In this document: positions 41,319 through 50,588 of the stretch, in pieces
Numbering within the stretch: position 1 is the stretch's first letter
How the letters are laid out: every line of letters starts with the position of its first letter
Source: an uncultured bacterium
GTDB lineage: Bacteria; Cyanobacteriota; Vampirovibrionia; Gastranaerophilales; Gastranaerophilaceae
Direction of reading: 5' to 3'
DNA length: 64,000 bases
NCBI GenBank assembly: GCA_949292185.1
Contig: CASEYP010000031.1
Coordinates: 62,001-126,000 of the forward strand
The notes under the pieces: model-generated
Databases searched by the model: none
Seen by the model: the letters and a program-made list of their open reading frames with translations, nothing else
What the model was told of the DNA's origin: nothing
Translations under genes and position numbers: made by a program

Positions 41319-43418
41319 CTATTCACCTGCCATACCTAAGACTCTGACAAATTCTTCTATAGTTGTTTGACCATTTAAAATATGATTCAAACATGACCTT
41401 TGTAATGTTGTCATACCATTTGCAACTGCACTTTCTTCGATTTCCAAATCGTGTGCACCTTGTGCAATAAGTTTTTTAATTTCTTTTGTAATTTGCATGA
41501 TTTCATAAACACCCAATCGGCCTTTATAACCTTGGAATCCGCATTTGTTGCAACCTTTTGCTCGATATAAAGGTGTTTTCATTAATTTTTCAATTTCTTC
41601 AGGATCGGTCGTAATCATTGAAACTTCTTCTCTAGTTGGATAGTATTCTTCTTTACAATCATCGCATAATTTTCTAACTAGACGTTGTGCAATTACACCT
41701 GATAATGTTGAAGATACCAAATAATCTTTTGCACCCATTTCAATTAAACGAGTAACTGTTGCAGCTGCTGAGTTTGTGTGGACTGTACTTAATACCAAGT
41801 GACCTGTTAATGCAGCTGAAATCGCAATTTCCAAAGTCTCATAGTCACGAATTTCACCGACCAGGATAATATCAGGGTCCTGACGTAAAATTGCACGCAT
41901 ACAAGATGCAAATGTGATACCTGCTTTCGCGTTAATTTGCGACTGGTTAATACCTTCCAATTTAATTTCTATCGGATCCTCAATTGTTGTAATGTTTACA
42001 GACTCATCATTTAAACTTTTTAATACAGAATACAAAGTTGTAGTTTTACCTGAACCTGTAGGACCTGATGTTAAAATAATACCGTTTGGACAAGATACCA
42101 TCTGTTTTACTTTTTGGATATCTTTATCATTCGCACCTACTAATTTTATTTCTTTATCATTAGAAGCTAATGATACTGCTGGTGCTAAGATACGAATACA
42201 AACCTTTTCTTTTCCTGATACCGGCAACGTGTTGATACGGAAGTCGTATGAACAATTTTTATATGATATTGAGAAAGTACCATCTTGAGGTCTTCTATTT
42301 TCTGCAATGTTCATTCTTGCCATAACTTTAAAACGAGCAATTACAGAAGATTCTACCTTTTGAGGTACATCCAAAACTTTTTGCAACATACCATCTTTTC
42401 TGTATCGAACAATATATCCATTCAATCTAGGCTCGATGTGAATATCGGAAACTTTATTATCAATACCGTTTGTAATAATTTGGTTAACAAATTTAGCTAC
42501 AGAACCTGTTGAATCTTGTAACTCTGCATCTACCTGTTCCCACAAGGTAGCTTCTTCTTCAGAATCAAGCGTTTCGGTTTTGATTTGTTCCAAAATTTCA
42601 TCAGTTTGTTTTTTCTGTAATGAGAAGAATGTATTTAATGAGTTTTGGAACTCATAATGGGTCATCAATAATTGTTTAGGGTTTTGCCCTGTCAAATAGA
42701 TGATTTCTTTCATTACATCCATTTTTATAGGTTTTACAACCCCTAAAATAAGAGTTTTTCCATCAGATGAAATCGGTATTACAGAATTTGCTCTGATAAA
42801 ATCTTCAGGTAATATATTAACAAACTTCTTTTGATCAACTAACTGATCTGCAGTAACCAAATCATAACCGGTTTGGTCGTGCAAAACTTCTTTTAACTGA
42901 TCTAAAGAAACCAAACCCATTTCAAATAACGTTGAACCAATTGGAACATTCTTACGTTTTGATGCTGCTAGGGCTTTCATCAAATCTACTTCTGTGATTA
43001 TGCCCTTTGCAACTAACATTTCACCAAGTTTGCCTTGATGAGCATTAGCACCATCAGCTCCAGCAGCAGGCTGACCAGCTCCAACACCTGGGCTACTTAC
43101 AGATTGAGCAGGCGCTGCAGCAGGAGCACTAACTTCATTTGCTGGTTCCGGAGCTATTGAATCTTTTGGTAAAAATGATTCTAATAATTCCTTTAAATCA
43201 TCCTCTCCAACCAACATAAATTTAATTGATTGGCTAAATGTTTGTTTTAATATTCCATTAATATCATCTTTATTTGAATTTTTAGAAACCGCAACAAAGA
43301 GAAAGTCATTCTTTATACTGATAGGAACAAAATGATGTTGTCCCATCAGAGCCTTGTCGACACTATTTAGTATATTTTGATCTATGCTGTTTTTTAATCT
43401 TAATATTAATGCGTTCAT
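41319..43418 (-). CDS. gspE: Type II secretion/pilus assembly ATPase
   Basis: 699 residues. Residues ~1-85 are a divergent N-domain, ~86-128 an Ala/Pro/Gly-rich linker, ~130-270 an MshEN-type domain (LGEMLVAKGIITEVDLMKAL...), then the ATPase: Walker A GPTGSGKTTT (~452), aspartate box near IEDPIEI, Walker B DPDIILVGEIRDYET and the His-box LVLSTVHTNSAA. A four-cysteine zinc module (CDDC...CNKC, ~593-645) is present, as in GspE/PilB. It hexamerises on GspF and powers filament assembly. It lies between gspD and gspF in one operon. Confidence 0.95.
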   Translation of the reverse strand: MNALILRLKNSIDQNILNSVDKALMGQHHFVPISIKNDFLFVAVSKNSNKDDINGILKQTFSQSIKFMLVGEDDLKELLESFLPKDSIAPEPANEVSAPAAAPAQSVSSPGVGAGQPAAGADGANAHQGKLGEMLVAKGIITEVDLMKALAASKRKNVPIGSTLFEMGLVSLDQLKEVLHDQTGYDLVTADQLVDQKKFVNILPEDFIRANSVIPISSDGKTLILGVVKPIKMDVMKEIIYLTGQNPKQLLMTHYEFQNSLNTFFSLQKKQTDEILEQIKTETLDSEEEATLWEQVDAELQDSTGSVAKFVNQIITNGIDNKVSDIHIEPRLNGYIVRYRKDGMLQKVLDVPQKVESSVIARFKVMARMNIAENRRPQDGTFSISYKNCSYDFRINTLPVSGKEKVCIRILAPAVSLASNDKEIKLVGANDKDIQKVKQMVSCPNGIILTSGPTGSGKTTTLYSVLKSLNDESVNITTIEDPIEIKLEGINQSQINAKAGITFASCMRAILRQDPDIILVGEIRDYETLEIAISAALTGHLVLSTVHTNSAAATVTRLIEMGAKDYLVSSTLSGVIAQRLVRKLCDDCKEEYYPTREEVSMITTDPEEIEKLMKTPLYRAKGCNKCGFQGYKGRLGVYEIMQITKEIKKLIAQGAHDLEIEESAVANGMTTLQRSCLNHILNGQTTIEEFVRVLGMAGE

Positions 43419-43482
43419 TTACTACTTTATACTTTTCTTACTCTTTGTTTACTCAGGTTATATATTACTTACCATTCCAATA

Positions 43483-45408
43483 TTAAAGCATGTTATCATT
43501 TGCAACTGCATCTTCAGTATCGACAACAATCTGAGGAGTTATCATAATAACCATTTCTTGACGATCCTTTGATGTACTTGTACTTCTAAAGAACATACCA
43601 ATAACAGGTAAATCACCTAAGAACGGAATCTTTGAAACTTCTTTATTTTCAATTTCTTGAATCATACCACCAATTACCAAAGTTTCGCCATCTTTGATTC
43701 TAACACCTTTTAAATCAAGATCTCGTCTTTGTAATAATGTAGCTGCCAAACTTTGTCGACCTGTATCATCTGTATCATAAATTTGTGATGCAATAGTTTT
43801 ATATTCTGGTTTGATATCCAAAGTTACATAACCATCAGGACTGATGAATGGAGTAATATTAACTTTTATACCATTATCATCCTTGATATCATAATCCTTT
43901 TGAACCTGTGCTCCAGAAGTTGTACCATTATCCAAGTATTGAGATGTTACTTTTGAAACATAATCTTGAGACAAATCTATAGTTGATGTTTGACCACTTG
44001 TTAATAAAACTCTAGGATTTGCTAAAACTCTACCTTTTTTGTTTTCAACCAAGTAGTTTACAGAATAAACTAACTGAGGTGAACGACTCCATTTTGTAAC
44101 TTGTCCACTTGTTTCGTATTTTTTCTCAGTATCATCCCAAGTTTCTTTGTCATAAGATTCAAACCCATGCCCTGCAAAAAATACAGGGAAGAATTCATTT
44201 GTTGCAAAACCAGAACCACCATCGGCGTTGAATGAGAAATTCTTACTCAAGAATTGCCAAGTGTTATCAAATGTTTTTGAACCTTCTTCTGATAATGTAA
44301 CAATTTGAACTTCCAAATATGCTTGTGGAGTTTTCTTATCATTGGTTGCAATGTAATCTCTAATCATTTCAATTTGAGAATCAGATCCACCGATAATCTG
44401 TATAGTACCAACAGTTGGGAAATATGAAACAGATAAGTTCATAAATGGTAAACTTTCTAAATCTCCACTATTAGTGGATACTGATGTAGAACATACTAAT
44501 TGTCCACCACCAACAGAGATTGAGCCGCCTCCGCCTTCACCTCCACCAGAAGAATCGCCACCTTCATCAGAAGCAAAACCTGTAGGAATACCTGCAGCAA
44601 AACCTGAAGCTGAAGAAGAACTGCTTCCTCCACCGCCAGAACCTCCTGAACCACTAGTTGCACCACTTGAAATTGTTGATGGTATCAAAGTTGAACATAT
44701 CATATTTGCCATTTCAGCTGGAGTTGTATGATTTACTTTAAACGTTGTTATTGTCGGCTTTTTATCAAATTGATCTACAATTTTTCTTACAAGAGCAACG
44801 TCATTTTGAGTACCCATTACAATTAAATCATTTGTTGCAGGGTTAACAGTAACTACCGGTTTTATTGAATAACCTGGATTTACACCATCTTTTTTAAAGA
44901 TATTTGAATTCAAAAATGATGCCATAGCACCGGCATTTACATATTTAACAGGAACTAAAGTCATACTTTTATTAGCAGATAAAGATAATGCCGCATCATC
45001 AGTAGAAACAACCAATGTATTTGCATCAATATCATAGAATAATTTGTTTGTTGTGATTACTAAATTTAAAGCTTCACTTAGAGGGATATCAACCAAATCC
45101 ATTGTTACTGTGCCTTCAACACCTGATGCAAAAATTATATTCATGCCTGCTTGATCTGCAAACATTCTTAAAACTTGTTTTACATCAGCATCTCTCAAGC
45201 TTAAATTTACAATTGAATCTCCATTTGGAATTGCAACTTTTGGCTTAAATTCTAATGAAGATATTTCAGTAGATGATCTAAGCATTGGTTTATTTGCACT
45301 GTATGCAGTGTAATCTTCCATTGCAAAAGATGCTGTCATTGAATTTGTTATCACGAAGGCTGATAACATCACACTTGCAACAAATTTTTCTCTAATCTTA
45401 TTTTTCAT
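43483..45408 (-). CDS. gspD: Secretin (GspD/PilQ family)
   Basis: 641 residues with signal peptide (MKNKIREKFVASVMLSAFVITNSMTASFA). An N0/STN-like domain (~58-125: LRDADVKQVLRMFADQAGMNIIF), an N1-like domain (~130-210) and the conserved secretin beta-barrel domain (~430-620) with VLANPRVLLTSGQT and VKVNITPFIS, ending ...QEMVIMITPQIV. Residues ~235-305 form an unusual Gly/Ser-rich insert (GSGGSGGGGSSSSSASG..., then SSGGGEGGGGSISVGGG) inside the N-domain region. The pore forms in the outer membrane for filament or protein export. Confidence 0.95.
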   Translation of the reverse strand: MKNKIREKFVASVMLSAFVITNSMTASFAMEDYTAYSANKPMLRSSTEISSLEFKPKVAIPNGDSIVNLSLRDADVKQVLRMFADQAGMNIIFASGVEGTVTMDLVDIPLSEALNLVITTNKLFYDIDANTLVVSTDDAALSLSANKSMTLVPVKYVNAGAMASFLNSNIFKKDGVNPGYSIKPVVTVNPATNDLIVMGTQNDVALVRKIVDQFDKKPTITTFKVNHTTPAEMANMICSTLIPSTISSGATSGSGGSGGGGSSSSSASGFAAGIPTGFASDEGGDSSGGGEGGGGSISVGGGQLVCSTSVSTNSGDLESLPFMNLSVSYFPTVGTIQIIGGSDSQIEMIRDYIATNDKKTPQAYLEVQIVTLSEEGSKTFDNTWQFLSKNFSFNADGGSGFATNEFFPVFFAGHGFESYDKETWDDTEKKYETSGQVTKWSRSPQLVYSVNYLVENKKGRVLANPRVLLTSGQTSTIDLSQDYVSKVTSQYLDNGTTSGAQVQKDYDIKDDNGIKVNITPFISPDGYVTLDIKPEYKTIASQIYDTDDTGRQSLAATLLQRRDLDLKGVRIKDGETLVIGGMIQEIENKEVSKIPFLGDLPVIGMFFRSTSTSKDRQEMVIMITPQIVVDTEDAVANDNML

Positions 45409-45432
45409 ATCTGCTCCTGCTTATATATTTTA

Positions 45433-46245
45433 TTAACCTTTTCTACCACCAAATCTATTTCTCAAGTTATATAAATCATTTTGCGTCTTGTTAAACTCAT
45501 CTTTAGAAAACAATTCACCGATACTTGCGGAATAAACATTTGATCCTAAACTCACTGTTATCCAAGATGGGTTTATTTCTACAACTTTATATTCTTGACC
45601 GATAATTTTATCGCCTTGACGAACTAAATAATCTTTATCATCAACATTAATAATTGCTGAAGGATTTGCTTGATTATACATAATACCAACAACTTTTGTA
45701 CGAGTAATTTTTGCTGCTGCTGCAGTTGATGGAGCCATACTTGTCGGAGGAACCGGCAAATTAAAGCTATATGGACTTATATCGTCAGGCTGACGAATTA
45801 CAACATTTTTTAATTTTTCTAACTCTGCAACTTTTGCATTATGACGATTAGCTTCAGCTATAGCGGAATTTCTAGCCTGTTCGAAAGCTGCAATTTCACC
45901 AGATGGCATGAATGGATCCGCCCTCCCTATAGAGGTAACATCATAAGATACCATAGAACTAGCTTGATCAGATTCAACATCGATCTCTGAAGTGTTTTCT
46001 GCCGGAACATTTACTTCTTCCTTTGCTTCCGGAGCCGGCTGATTTGCTGCTGGAACTGCTGTATTTTCAGATGTTGCATTATTATTTCCCCCTATATTTT
46101 GCAACATTCCACAACCTCCGGCAATAATACCTACAGAAAACACAACAACAAGAAGTGTTAATACTAACTTCCCGCGCTTACTGAATGTATTATCTACCCA
46201 GTTCTCATTCCTATAATAATTTGTGTTCACGTTATTCCCACCCAT
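45433..46245 (-). CDS. PilP/GspC-like inner-membrane lipoprotein-type protein
   Basis: 270 residues with a single N-terminal transmembrane helix (KLVLTLLVVVFSVGIIAGGC, ~24-43; the cysteine gives a possible lipid site), an Ala/Pro/Glu-rich linker (~50-95), then a small beta domain whose pattern matches PilP/GspC HR domains (IGRADPFMPSGE... KITRTKVVGIMYNQANPSAIINVDDKDYLVRQGDKI..EYKVVEINPSWITVSL). It probably connects the inner-membrane platform with the secretin next to it. A GTG 15 bases downstream with GGGTGGGAA upstream is an alternative start. Confidence 0.75.
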   Translation of the reverse strand: MGGNNVNTNYYRNENWVDNTFSKRGKLVLTLLVVVFSVGIIAGGCGMLQNIGGNNNATSENTAVPAANQPAPEAKEEVNVPAENTSEIDVESDQASSMVSYDVTSIGRADPFMPSGEIAAFEQARNSAIAEANRHNAKVAELEKLKNVVIRQPDDISPYSFNLPVPPTSMAPSTAAAAKITRTKVVGIMYNQANPSAIINVDDKDYLVRQGDKIIGQEYKVVEINPSWITVSLGSNVYSASIGELFSKDEFNKTQNDLYNLRNRFGGRKG

Positions 46246-46258
46246 CTAGTTATTTATA
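46246..46258 (-). promoter_or_regulatory. -10 box 7 nt before the PilP-like gene
   Basis: Minus strand TATAAA (46258-46253), spacer TAACTAG, then the ATG at 46245. It heads the secretion operon unless the GTG start is used. Confidence 0.45.
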
Positions 46259-46411
46259 GTAATAATAATAACATTATATTAAAGCTCTTCTTTTTGTGTA
46301 TCAGTTATTTAATGTATTTCCTATTTAAAAAAGTAACTGTATACCATACATGATGATATCATAATCTCAACTTTTAGGCAAAATTCAACAACTTGTTACA
46401 AATTTTATATA

Positions 46412-46447
46412 AAAAAGCCCTCAAATACTTGTATTTAAAGGCTTTTT
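46412..46447. terminator. Terminator after yqeG
   Basis: AAAAAGCC (46412-46419) pairs with GGCTTTTT (46440-46447), with an inner AAATAC/GTATTT stem. U-rich on the minus strand; it also separates the secretion operon. Confidence 0.8.
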
Positions 46448-46512
46448 ACTTGTTTATATTTTGTAACAGTTTAAAAATTTGCTAAAATTTCAATCTTTAG
46501 ATTTACACCATT

Positions 46513-46995
46513 TTAATGACGTATACTTAATCTTTCCAATTTTCTAACAAATCTTACTAACTTGGACTCGCTATCTGCAGTAATAGAATCAACTAATATC
46601 GTTTTACATCCTAAACGTTTTCCGCATAATATATCAGTTAGAGGTCTATCTCCAACTAAAACACAATCTTTTGCATCTTTAAAACCATGTTCTTTTAAAA
46701 ATTCTATTATACGCTTTGTATCAGGTTTAGCTGCCCTAAATAACAATGGAAAATCAGATATTTGCTTTACTTGTTCTATATACTTTTCATTTTTATTATT
46801 TGATACAACCGCAATAAAAAAATTTGATTGAACTTTTTTCAACCAATCCTGCATTTCTTTTGAATATTCACCTGATTTTGATGCCATTATCGTGCTATCC
46901 AAATCAAATAACATTGCCTTGATACCTGAGGATTTTAACTCATCTAAATCTATATCGTATATTCTTTTTAAATTATAATCCGGCTTAAGAAACAT
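46513..46995 (-). CDS. yqeG: YqeG-family HAD IIIA phosphatase
   Basis: 160 residues. HAD motifs: AMLFDLDSTIMAS (~31-43, catalytic Asp-x-Asp), VVSNNKNEKY (~72) and CVLVGDRPLTDILCGKRLGCKTILV (~112-135), the usual YqeG pattern. Members appear to act on phosphatidylglycerophosphate or other small phosphates; the substrate here is unknown. It overlaps the U32 gene by 11 bases with its own AGGAG ribosome site. Confidence 0.92.
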   Translation of the reverse strand: MFLKPDYNLKRIYDIDLDELKSSGIKAMLFDLDSTIMASKSGEYSKEMQDWLKKVQSNFFIAVVSNNKNEKYIEQVKQISDFPLLFRAAKPDTKRIIEFLKEHGFKDAKDCVLVGDRPLTDILCGKRLGCKTILVDSITADSESKLVRFVRKLERLSIRH

Positions 46996-48259
46996 GCTCT
47001 TTTACTCCTATTGTCCTTGCCAATGCAACTTCATAATCTTTAGGGGCTTTTTCTAATTTTAAATATACATCAGCATTGGTATTTGCAACATCTATAGAAT
47101 TTCCTTTTTCATCAAGAATTTCTATAACTTTTGTTACAAATTGTTCTTTCGGAGTTATAATTTCTACTTCATCATTTAACAAAACTTTATTTTTAATTTT
47201 TACAAAATATAAATCATCAACTCTATCTGATGCAAAATCTATATCTGAAAATTTCTTTTTACCTCTGAATTCAAACAAAAAATCTGCTCCGGCTAAGCCT
47301 TTTGATATGTCATAACTATAACTGTCAGGAGTATTTTCACCCAATGCAAAACCTGTAGTATAACCTCTATTACCAACTTTTTTCAATTCTTGATAATATT
47401 TTTCCATATCAGCATTTGGATTTGATAATATTTCATCAATAGCATTTCTATAAGTTTTTGCAACTGCTGATACATAGTATAAACTTTTCGTTCTGCCTTC
47501 AACTTTAAATGAATCTACACCGGCATCGATCATTTCTTTCAAATGTTTTACTAAGCACAAATCTTTTGGACTCAAAATATGAGAACCACGCTCATCTTGA
47601 TTTATTTCATAATATTGACCAGGACGAGTACTTTCTACTAATTTATAACTCCATCTGCATGGCTGAGAACAATTACCATGATTTGCTTTTCTTTCACCGT
47701 TTGTAAAATAATCACTTAATAAACATCTGCCCGAAAATGATACGCATTGTGAACCATGCACAAAACATTCTATTTCCATATCAGGAACTTGTTTTTTTAT
47801 TTCAGCAATTTCAGGAATTGAAAGTTCTCTTGCCAATACAACTCTTTTTGCTCCCATATCTTGCCAAAATTTTACACACTCATAGTTTAAAATATTTGTT
47901 TGAGTACTTATATGCAAATCTGTATCAGGCATATATTTTTTTAATAATCGCAAAATGCCAAAATCACTTACTAATATTGCATCCGGGTTTGCGTCTTTTA
48001 TAATATCCATGCAACCTTCCAAATGCTTTATATCAGAATTAAATGCAAATATATTTAATGTCATATAAGCCTTAGCTCCTAAACTATGAGCCAAATCTAT
48101 TGCACGTTTTAAATTCTCAAGAGTAATAATTTCACCCTTTCTCATAGCCCTTAAGCTAAAATCAACAACGCCTAAATATACAGCATCTGCACCATATCTT
48201 ACGGCATATTTTAATTTTTCCAAATTGCCCGCAGGCATCAATAATTCAACATTTCGCAT
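46985..48259 (-). CDS. U32-family peptidase (TrhP/RlhA-like RNA hydroxylase family)
   Basis: 424 residues. N-terminal ELLMPAGNLEKLKYAVRYGADAVYLG and the four-cysteine cluster motif SGRCLLSDYF...GNCSQPCRWSYKL (~170-207) define the U32 group, whose TrhP/RlhA members use prephenate or related compounds to hydroxylate RNA with an iron-sulfur cluster. It ends with a C-terminal beta domain (~330-415). Leaderless start: TATGAT ends 6 nt before the ATG. It is coupled to yqeG downstream. Confidence 0.9.
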   Translation of the reverse strand: MRNVELLMPAGNLEKLKYAVRYGADAVYLGVVDFSLRAMRKGEIITLENLKRAIDLAHSLGAKAYMTLNIFAFNSDIKHLEGCMDIIKDANPDAILVSDFGILRLLKKYMPDTDLHISTQTNILNYECVKFWQDMGAKRVVLARELSIPEIAEIKKQVPDMEIECFVHGSQCVSFSGRCLLSDYFTNGERKANHGNCSQPCRWSYKLVESTRPGQYYEINQDERGSHILSPKDLCLVKHLKEMIDAGVDSFKVEGRTKSLYYVSAVAKTYRNAIDEILSNPNADMEKYYQELKKVGNRGYTTGFALGENTPDSYSYDISKGLAGADFLFEFRGKKKFSDIDFASDRVDDLYFVKIKNKVLLNDEVEIITPKEQFVTKVIEILDEKGNSIDVANTNADVYLKLEKAPKDYEVALARTIGVKEHVS

Positions 48260-48271
48260 AATTCAATCATA
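48260..48271 (-). promoter_or_regulatory. -10 box exactly 6 nt before the U32 gene
   Basis: Minus strand TATGAT (48271-48266), spacer TGAATT, then the ATG at 48259. Confidence 0.55.
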
Positions 48272-48370
48272 AGCTAAACTAAATTAATAATCAACCGAAT
48301 AGGTGATGTAGTTTTTTCGTAAATATAGAAAATAGAATATATAAGAAAAGAGTTTAGTGGAGAAATTTAT

Positions 48371-48505
48371 ATGCGAGCTATTAACAATGCAACCAGCACT
48401 ATTAAAGAAATATGGTCTTATCAACATCCTGTTATGCACACTTGGTTTTTATTCAGTGCAGCATCTTTAGGTTGCATGTTTACTTTGCTATTTTTCGCAT
48501 TTTAA
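48371..48505 (+). CDS. Small 44-residue single-pass membrane protein
   Basis: MRAINNATSTIKEIWSYQHP followed by VMHTWFLFSAASLGCMFTLLFFAF. A short polar N-terminus is followed by one hydrophobic helix. A TGGAGAAA ribosome site sits 9 nt before the ATG, and codon use fits the genome. It sits alone between two minus-strand genes, followed by a hairpin at 48545. Function unknown; possibly a regulatory membrane micropeptide. Confidence 0.6.
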   Translation: MRAINNATSTIKEIWSYQHPVMHTWFLFSAASLGCMFTLLFFAF

Positions 48506-48544
48506 ATTTTAAAACTTATTGTATACAAATTACCCCAAATAATG

Positions 48545-48573
48545 ACAAGAACTGTATTAAAGTTCTTGTTTTT
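48545..48573. terminator. Hairpin after the 44-aa gene
   Basis: ACAAGAACT (48545-48553) pairs with AGTTCTTGT (48561-48569) and is followed by TTTTC on the plus strand. It overlaps the last codons of the convergent MATE gene. Confidence 0.7.
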
Positions 48574-49879
48574 CGTATGTAAGCCTGTAATATTTATGTA
48601 GCTTGTAAATCATAATTGCACATAAAAACACGGCTGATGCAACCAATCCTAACCAAAAACCGACTAAATGTAATTTAAATTTAAACGCTAAAATATATCC
48701 TAACGGAATTGACACACACCAATATGCAACAAAATTTGCGAATAATACAATATTAGTTTGTTTTATCCCTTTGCAAATACCTGCAAGCGCAATCTGTAAT
48801 CCGTCAAAAATTTGAAATACAGATAGAATATACATAACAGGAATAGCAATAGCAAATAAATTTTTATCAACAGTAAATATTCCAACAATTGCCTTTGGAA
48901 AACTTGAAAAAATTAATGCACTACACATCATAAATAAAACAGACATAACAATACCGACAAAAGAATATTTCTTTAAATCCGGTAAATTTTTAGCACCATT
49001 TGCAAACCCGACTTTAACAGCAATAGCATTAGATATTGCAAAAGGAACCATAAAGGATATTGTTGTTAATGTGCAAACCAAATTTTGTGCCGCTGCAAAT
49101 ACTCCGGACACTCTTCCCATAATAATCGCTATACTGTTAAATGCAACAAATTCAACAAATACTGCCATTGATATAGGAAATCCTATATTTAATAAATTTT
49201 TATAATAACCTTTTTCATGATAATTTTTAAAAGACATATTAATATAACAATATATTAACAATGCAAATCCCATAAAATATCTAACAAGCAAACTTGCTAT
49301 AGCTAAACCAATAACACCTAGTGAAGGAATAGGACCAAAGCCAAATACCAATATTATATTTAATATTACATTTAGAAAAACACAAATCATTGTTACGATA
49401 TTCGGAAACAAAACAATCTCAAAAGCTTGTAAAAACTCTTTTAAACAAGCATGCAAATATGCACCAAAAATACTCAATGCAGTAATCAACATATAATCTT
49501 GTATTGGTTTAACTAATTTATCTTCAAAACCTATCTTTGGAATTATCGGAACAAATAAGACTGTAAATATTGCAGTTATAGTTGCCAAAATCATTGCAAA
49601 TCTTATTGACGGATAAAAATATTTCTTTATAGATTTTCTTTCTCCCCTATAATTTGACAACAAAGGAGATATCCCTGAAACTAAACCATACCCAAACGTA
49701 ACAATACAATTAACAATAGAAGTTGCAATACTAATTGCTGCAAAAGTATCAGTAGAATGTCTTCCAGCAATTATAACATCACCAACCCCAATTAAAATAA
49801 AACCAAGGTTTCCCATGATTATTGGGGCAGCTATTGTTAATAATTCCCTTACATAATATTTGATATCATGTTTGCTCAT
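48557..49879 (-). CDS. MATE-family efflux transporter
   Basis: 440 residues with twelve hydrophobic helices and the MATE layout of two repeated halves (LTIAAPIIMGNLGFILIGVGDVIIAGRHS; LNIGFPISMAVFVEFVAFNSIAIIMGRVSGVFAAAQN). Such transporters export drugs or metabolites using Na+ or H+ gradients. Start without Shine-Dalgarno: TATGAT lies exactly 6 nt before the ATG. The substrate cannot be inferred. Confidence 0.92.
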   Translation of the reverse strand: MSKHDIKYYVRELLTIAAPIIMGNLGFILIGVGDVIIAGRHSTDTFAAISIATSIVNCIVTFGYGLVSGISPLLSNYRGERKSIKKYFYPSIRFAMILATITAIFTVLFVPIIPKIGFEDKLVKPIQDYMLITALSIFGAYLHACLKEFLQAFEIVLFPNIVTMICVFLNVILNIILVFGFGPIPSLGVIGLAIASLLVRYFMGFALLIYCYINMSFKNYHEKGYYKNLLNIGFPISMAVFVEFVAFNSIAIIMGRVSGVFAAAQNLVCTLTTISFMVPFAISNAIAVKVGFANGAKNLPDLKKYSFVGIVMSVLFMMCSALIFSSFPKAIVGIFTVDKNLFAIAIPVMYILSVFQIFDGLQIALAGICKGIKQTNIVLFANFVAYWCVSIPLGYILAFKFKLHLVGFWLGLVASAVFLCAIMIYKLHKYYRLTYEKQEL

Positions 49880-49891
49880 AATTAAATCATA
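49880..49891 (-). promoter_or_regulatory. -10 box exactly 6 nt before the MATE gene
   Basis: Minus strand TATGAT (49891-49886), spacer TTAATT, then the ATG at 49879. Confidence 0.55.
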
Positions 49892-49909
49892 ACATAAGGA
49901 AAATAAAAA

Positions 49910-50431
49910 CTAAACTTGAGATCCGCTATTTTTAGATTCTTCCAATCTTAAACCTATTACATTTCCCAATACAAAGCCTATTACAGCACCCCAAGCGAAA
50001 TTTGTCCAGCGAATTTTTTGTAATGCTTTTATTGAAACCGGATCAACCAAGGCTTCTGATTTTTTAAAGTCCTTAAAATTTTCTAGAAATTTCTGTTTTA
50101 ACTGTTTTACTGTATCACCATCCGTTAAAGTTTTCTTTAACTCTGCTACTTTTGAATTTATAGATACAACATCTTCTGATACACCCAATTGGGATAAAAA
50201 CAATTTTTGCTCATTGTTTAATTTTTTCCCGGAAATTGCTAAAGCAGCTTCATCTAACAATTCAATATTAGTCTTTGCTTTATTTTTCACCACATCATAA
50301 GAATTTCGAACAAATCTGTCCTTTGTTACTGGTAAATAATAAGCACTCATTCCAGCTAAACCTAACAAAACTCCTGAACCGATTGCATGAGTTCGTTCTC
50401 TTGGTGTAATAACCGGTGTATTTATAGACAT
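49910..50431 (-). CDS. Small two-helix membrane protein of unknown function
   Basis: 173 residues. A hydrophobic segment at ~14-31 (HAIGSGVLLGLAGMSAYYL), a ~110-residue charged helical middle (KNKAKTNIELLDEAALAISGKKLNNEQKLFL...), and a second hydrophobic segment at ~143-165 (RWTNFAWGAVIGFVLGNVIGL). An AGGAG ribosome site is present. The two-anchor layout with soluble middle resembles the pair at 56029/56505, but identity is weak. No function recognised. Confidence 0.7.
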   Translation of the reverse strand: MSINTPVITPRERTHAIGSGVLLGLAGMSAYYLPVTKDRFVRNSYDVVKNKAKTNIELLDEAALAISGKKLNNEQKLFLSQLGVSEDVVSINSKVAELKKTLTDGDTVKQLKQKFLENFKDFKKSEALVDPVSIKALQKIRWTNFAWGAVIGFVLGNVIGLRLEESKNSGSQV

Positions 50432-50526
50432 TTCGTAAAACTCCTGTATTTTTATAAATAAGTGCTCTATCTAAAACTCATAAATTTATTTTTTTGCTAG
50501 CATATTCCTAATTTTATATTTTAATC

Positions 50527-50555
50527 TTGAGTGAATATTTAAAATATGTTATAAT
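50527..50555 (+). promoter_or_regulatory. Promoter of the fourth prepilin
   Basis: TTGAGT (50527-50532), 17-base spacer ending in TGT, then TATAAT (50550-50555). The 24 bases at 50538-50561 are identical to those of the prepilin promoter at 32744-32767. Confidence 0.65.
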
Positions 50556-50588
50556 TAGAAATGAGGATAATTATAGGATTAAGTTTAT

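Noticed and set aside
44474-44731. Proline-rich plus-strand frame opposite the secretin
   Set aside because: Antisense of the Gly/Ser-rich insert, no ribosome site.
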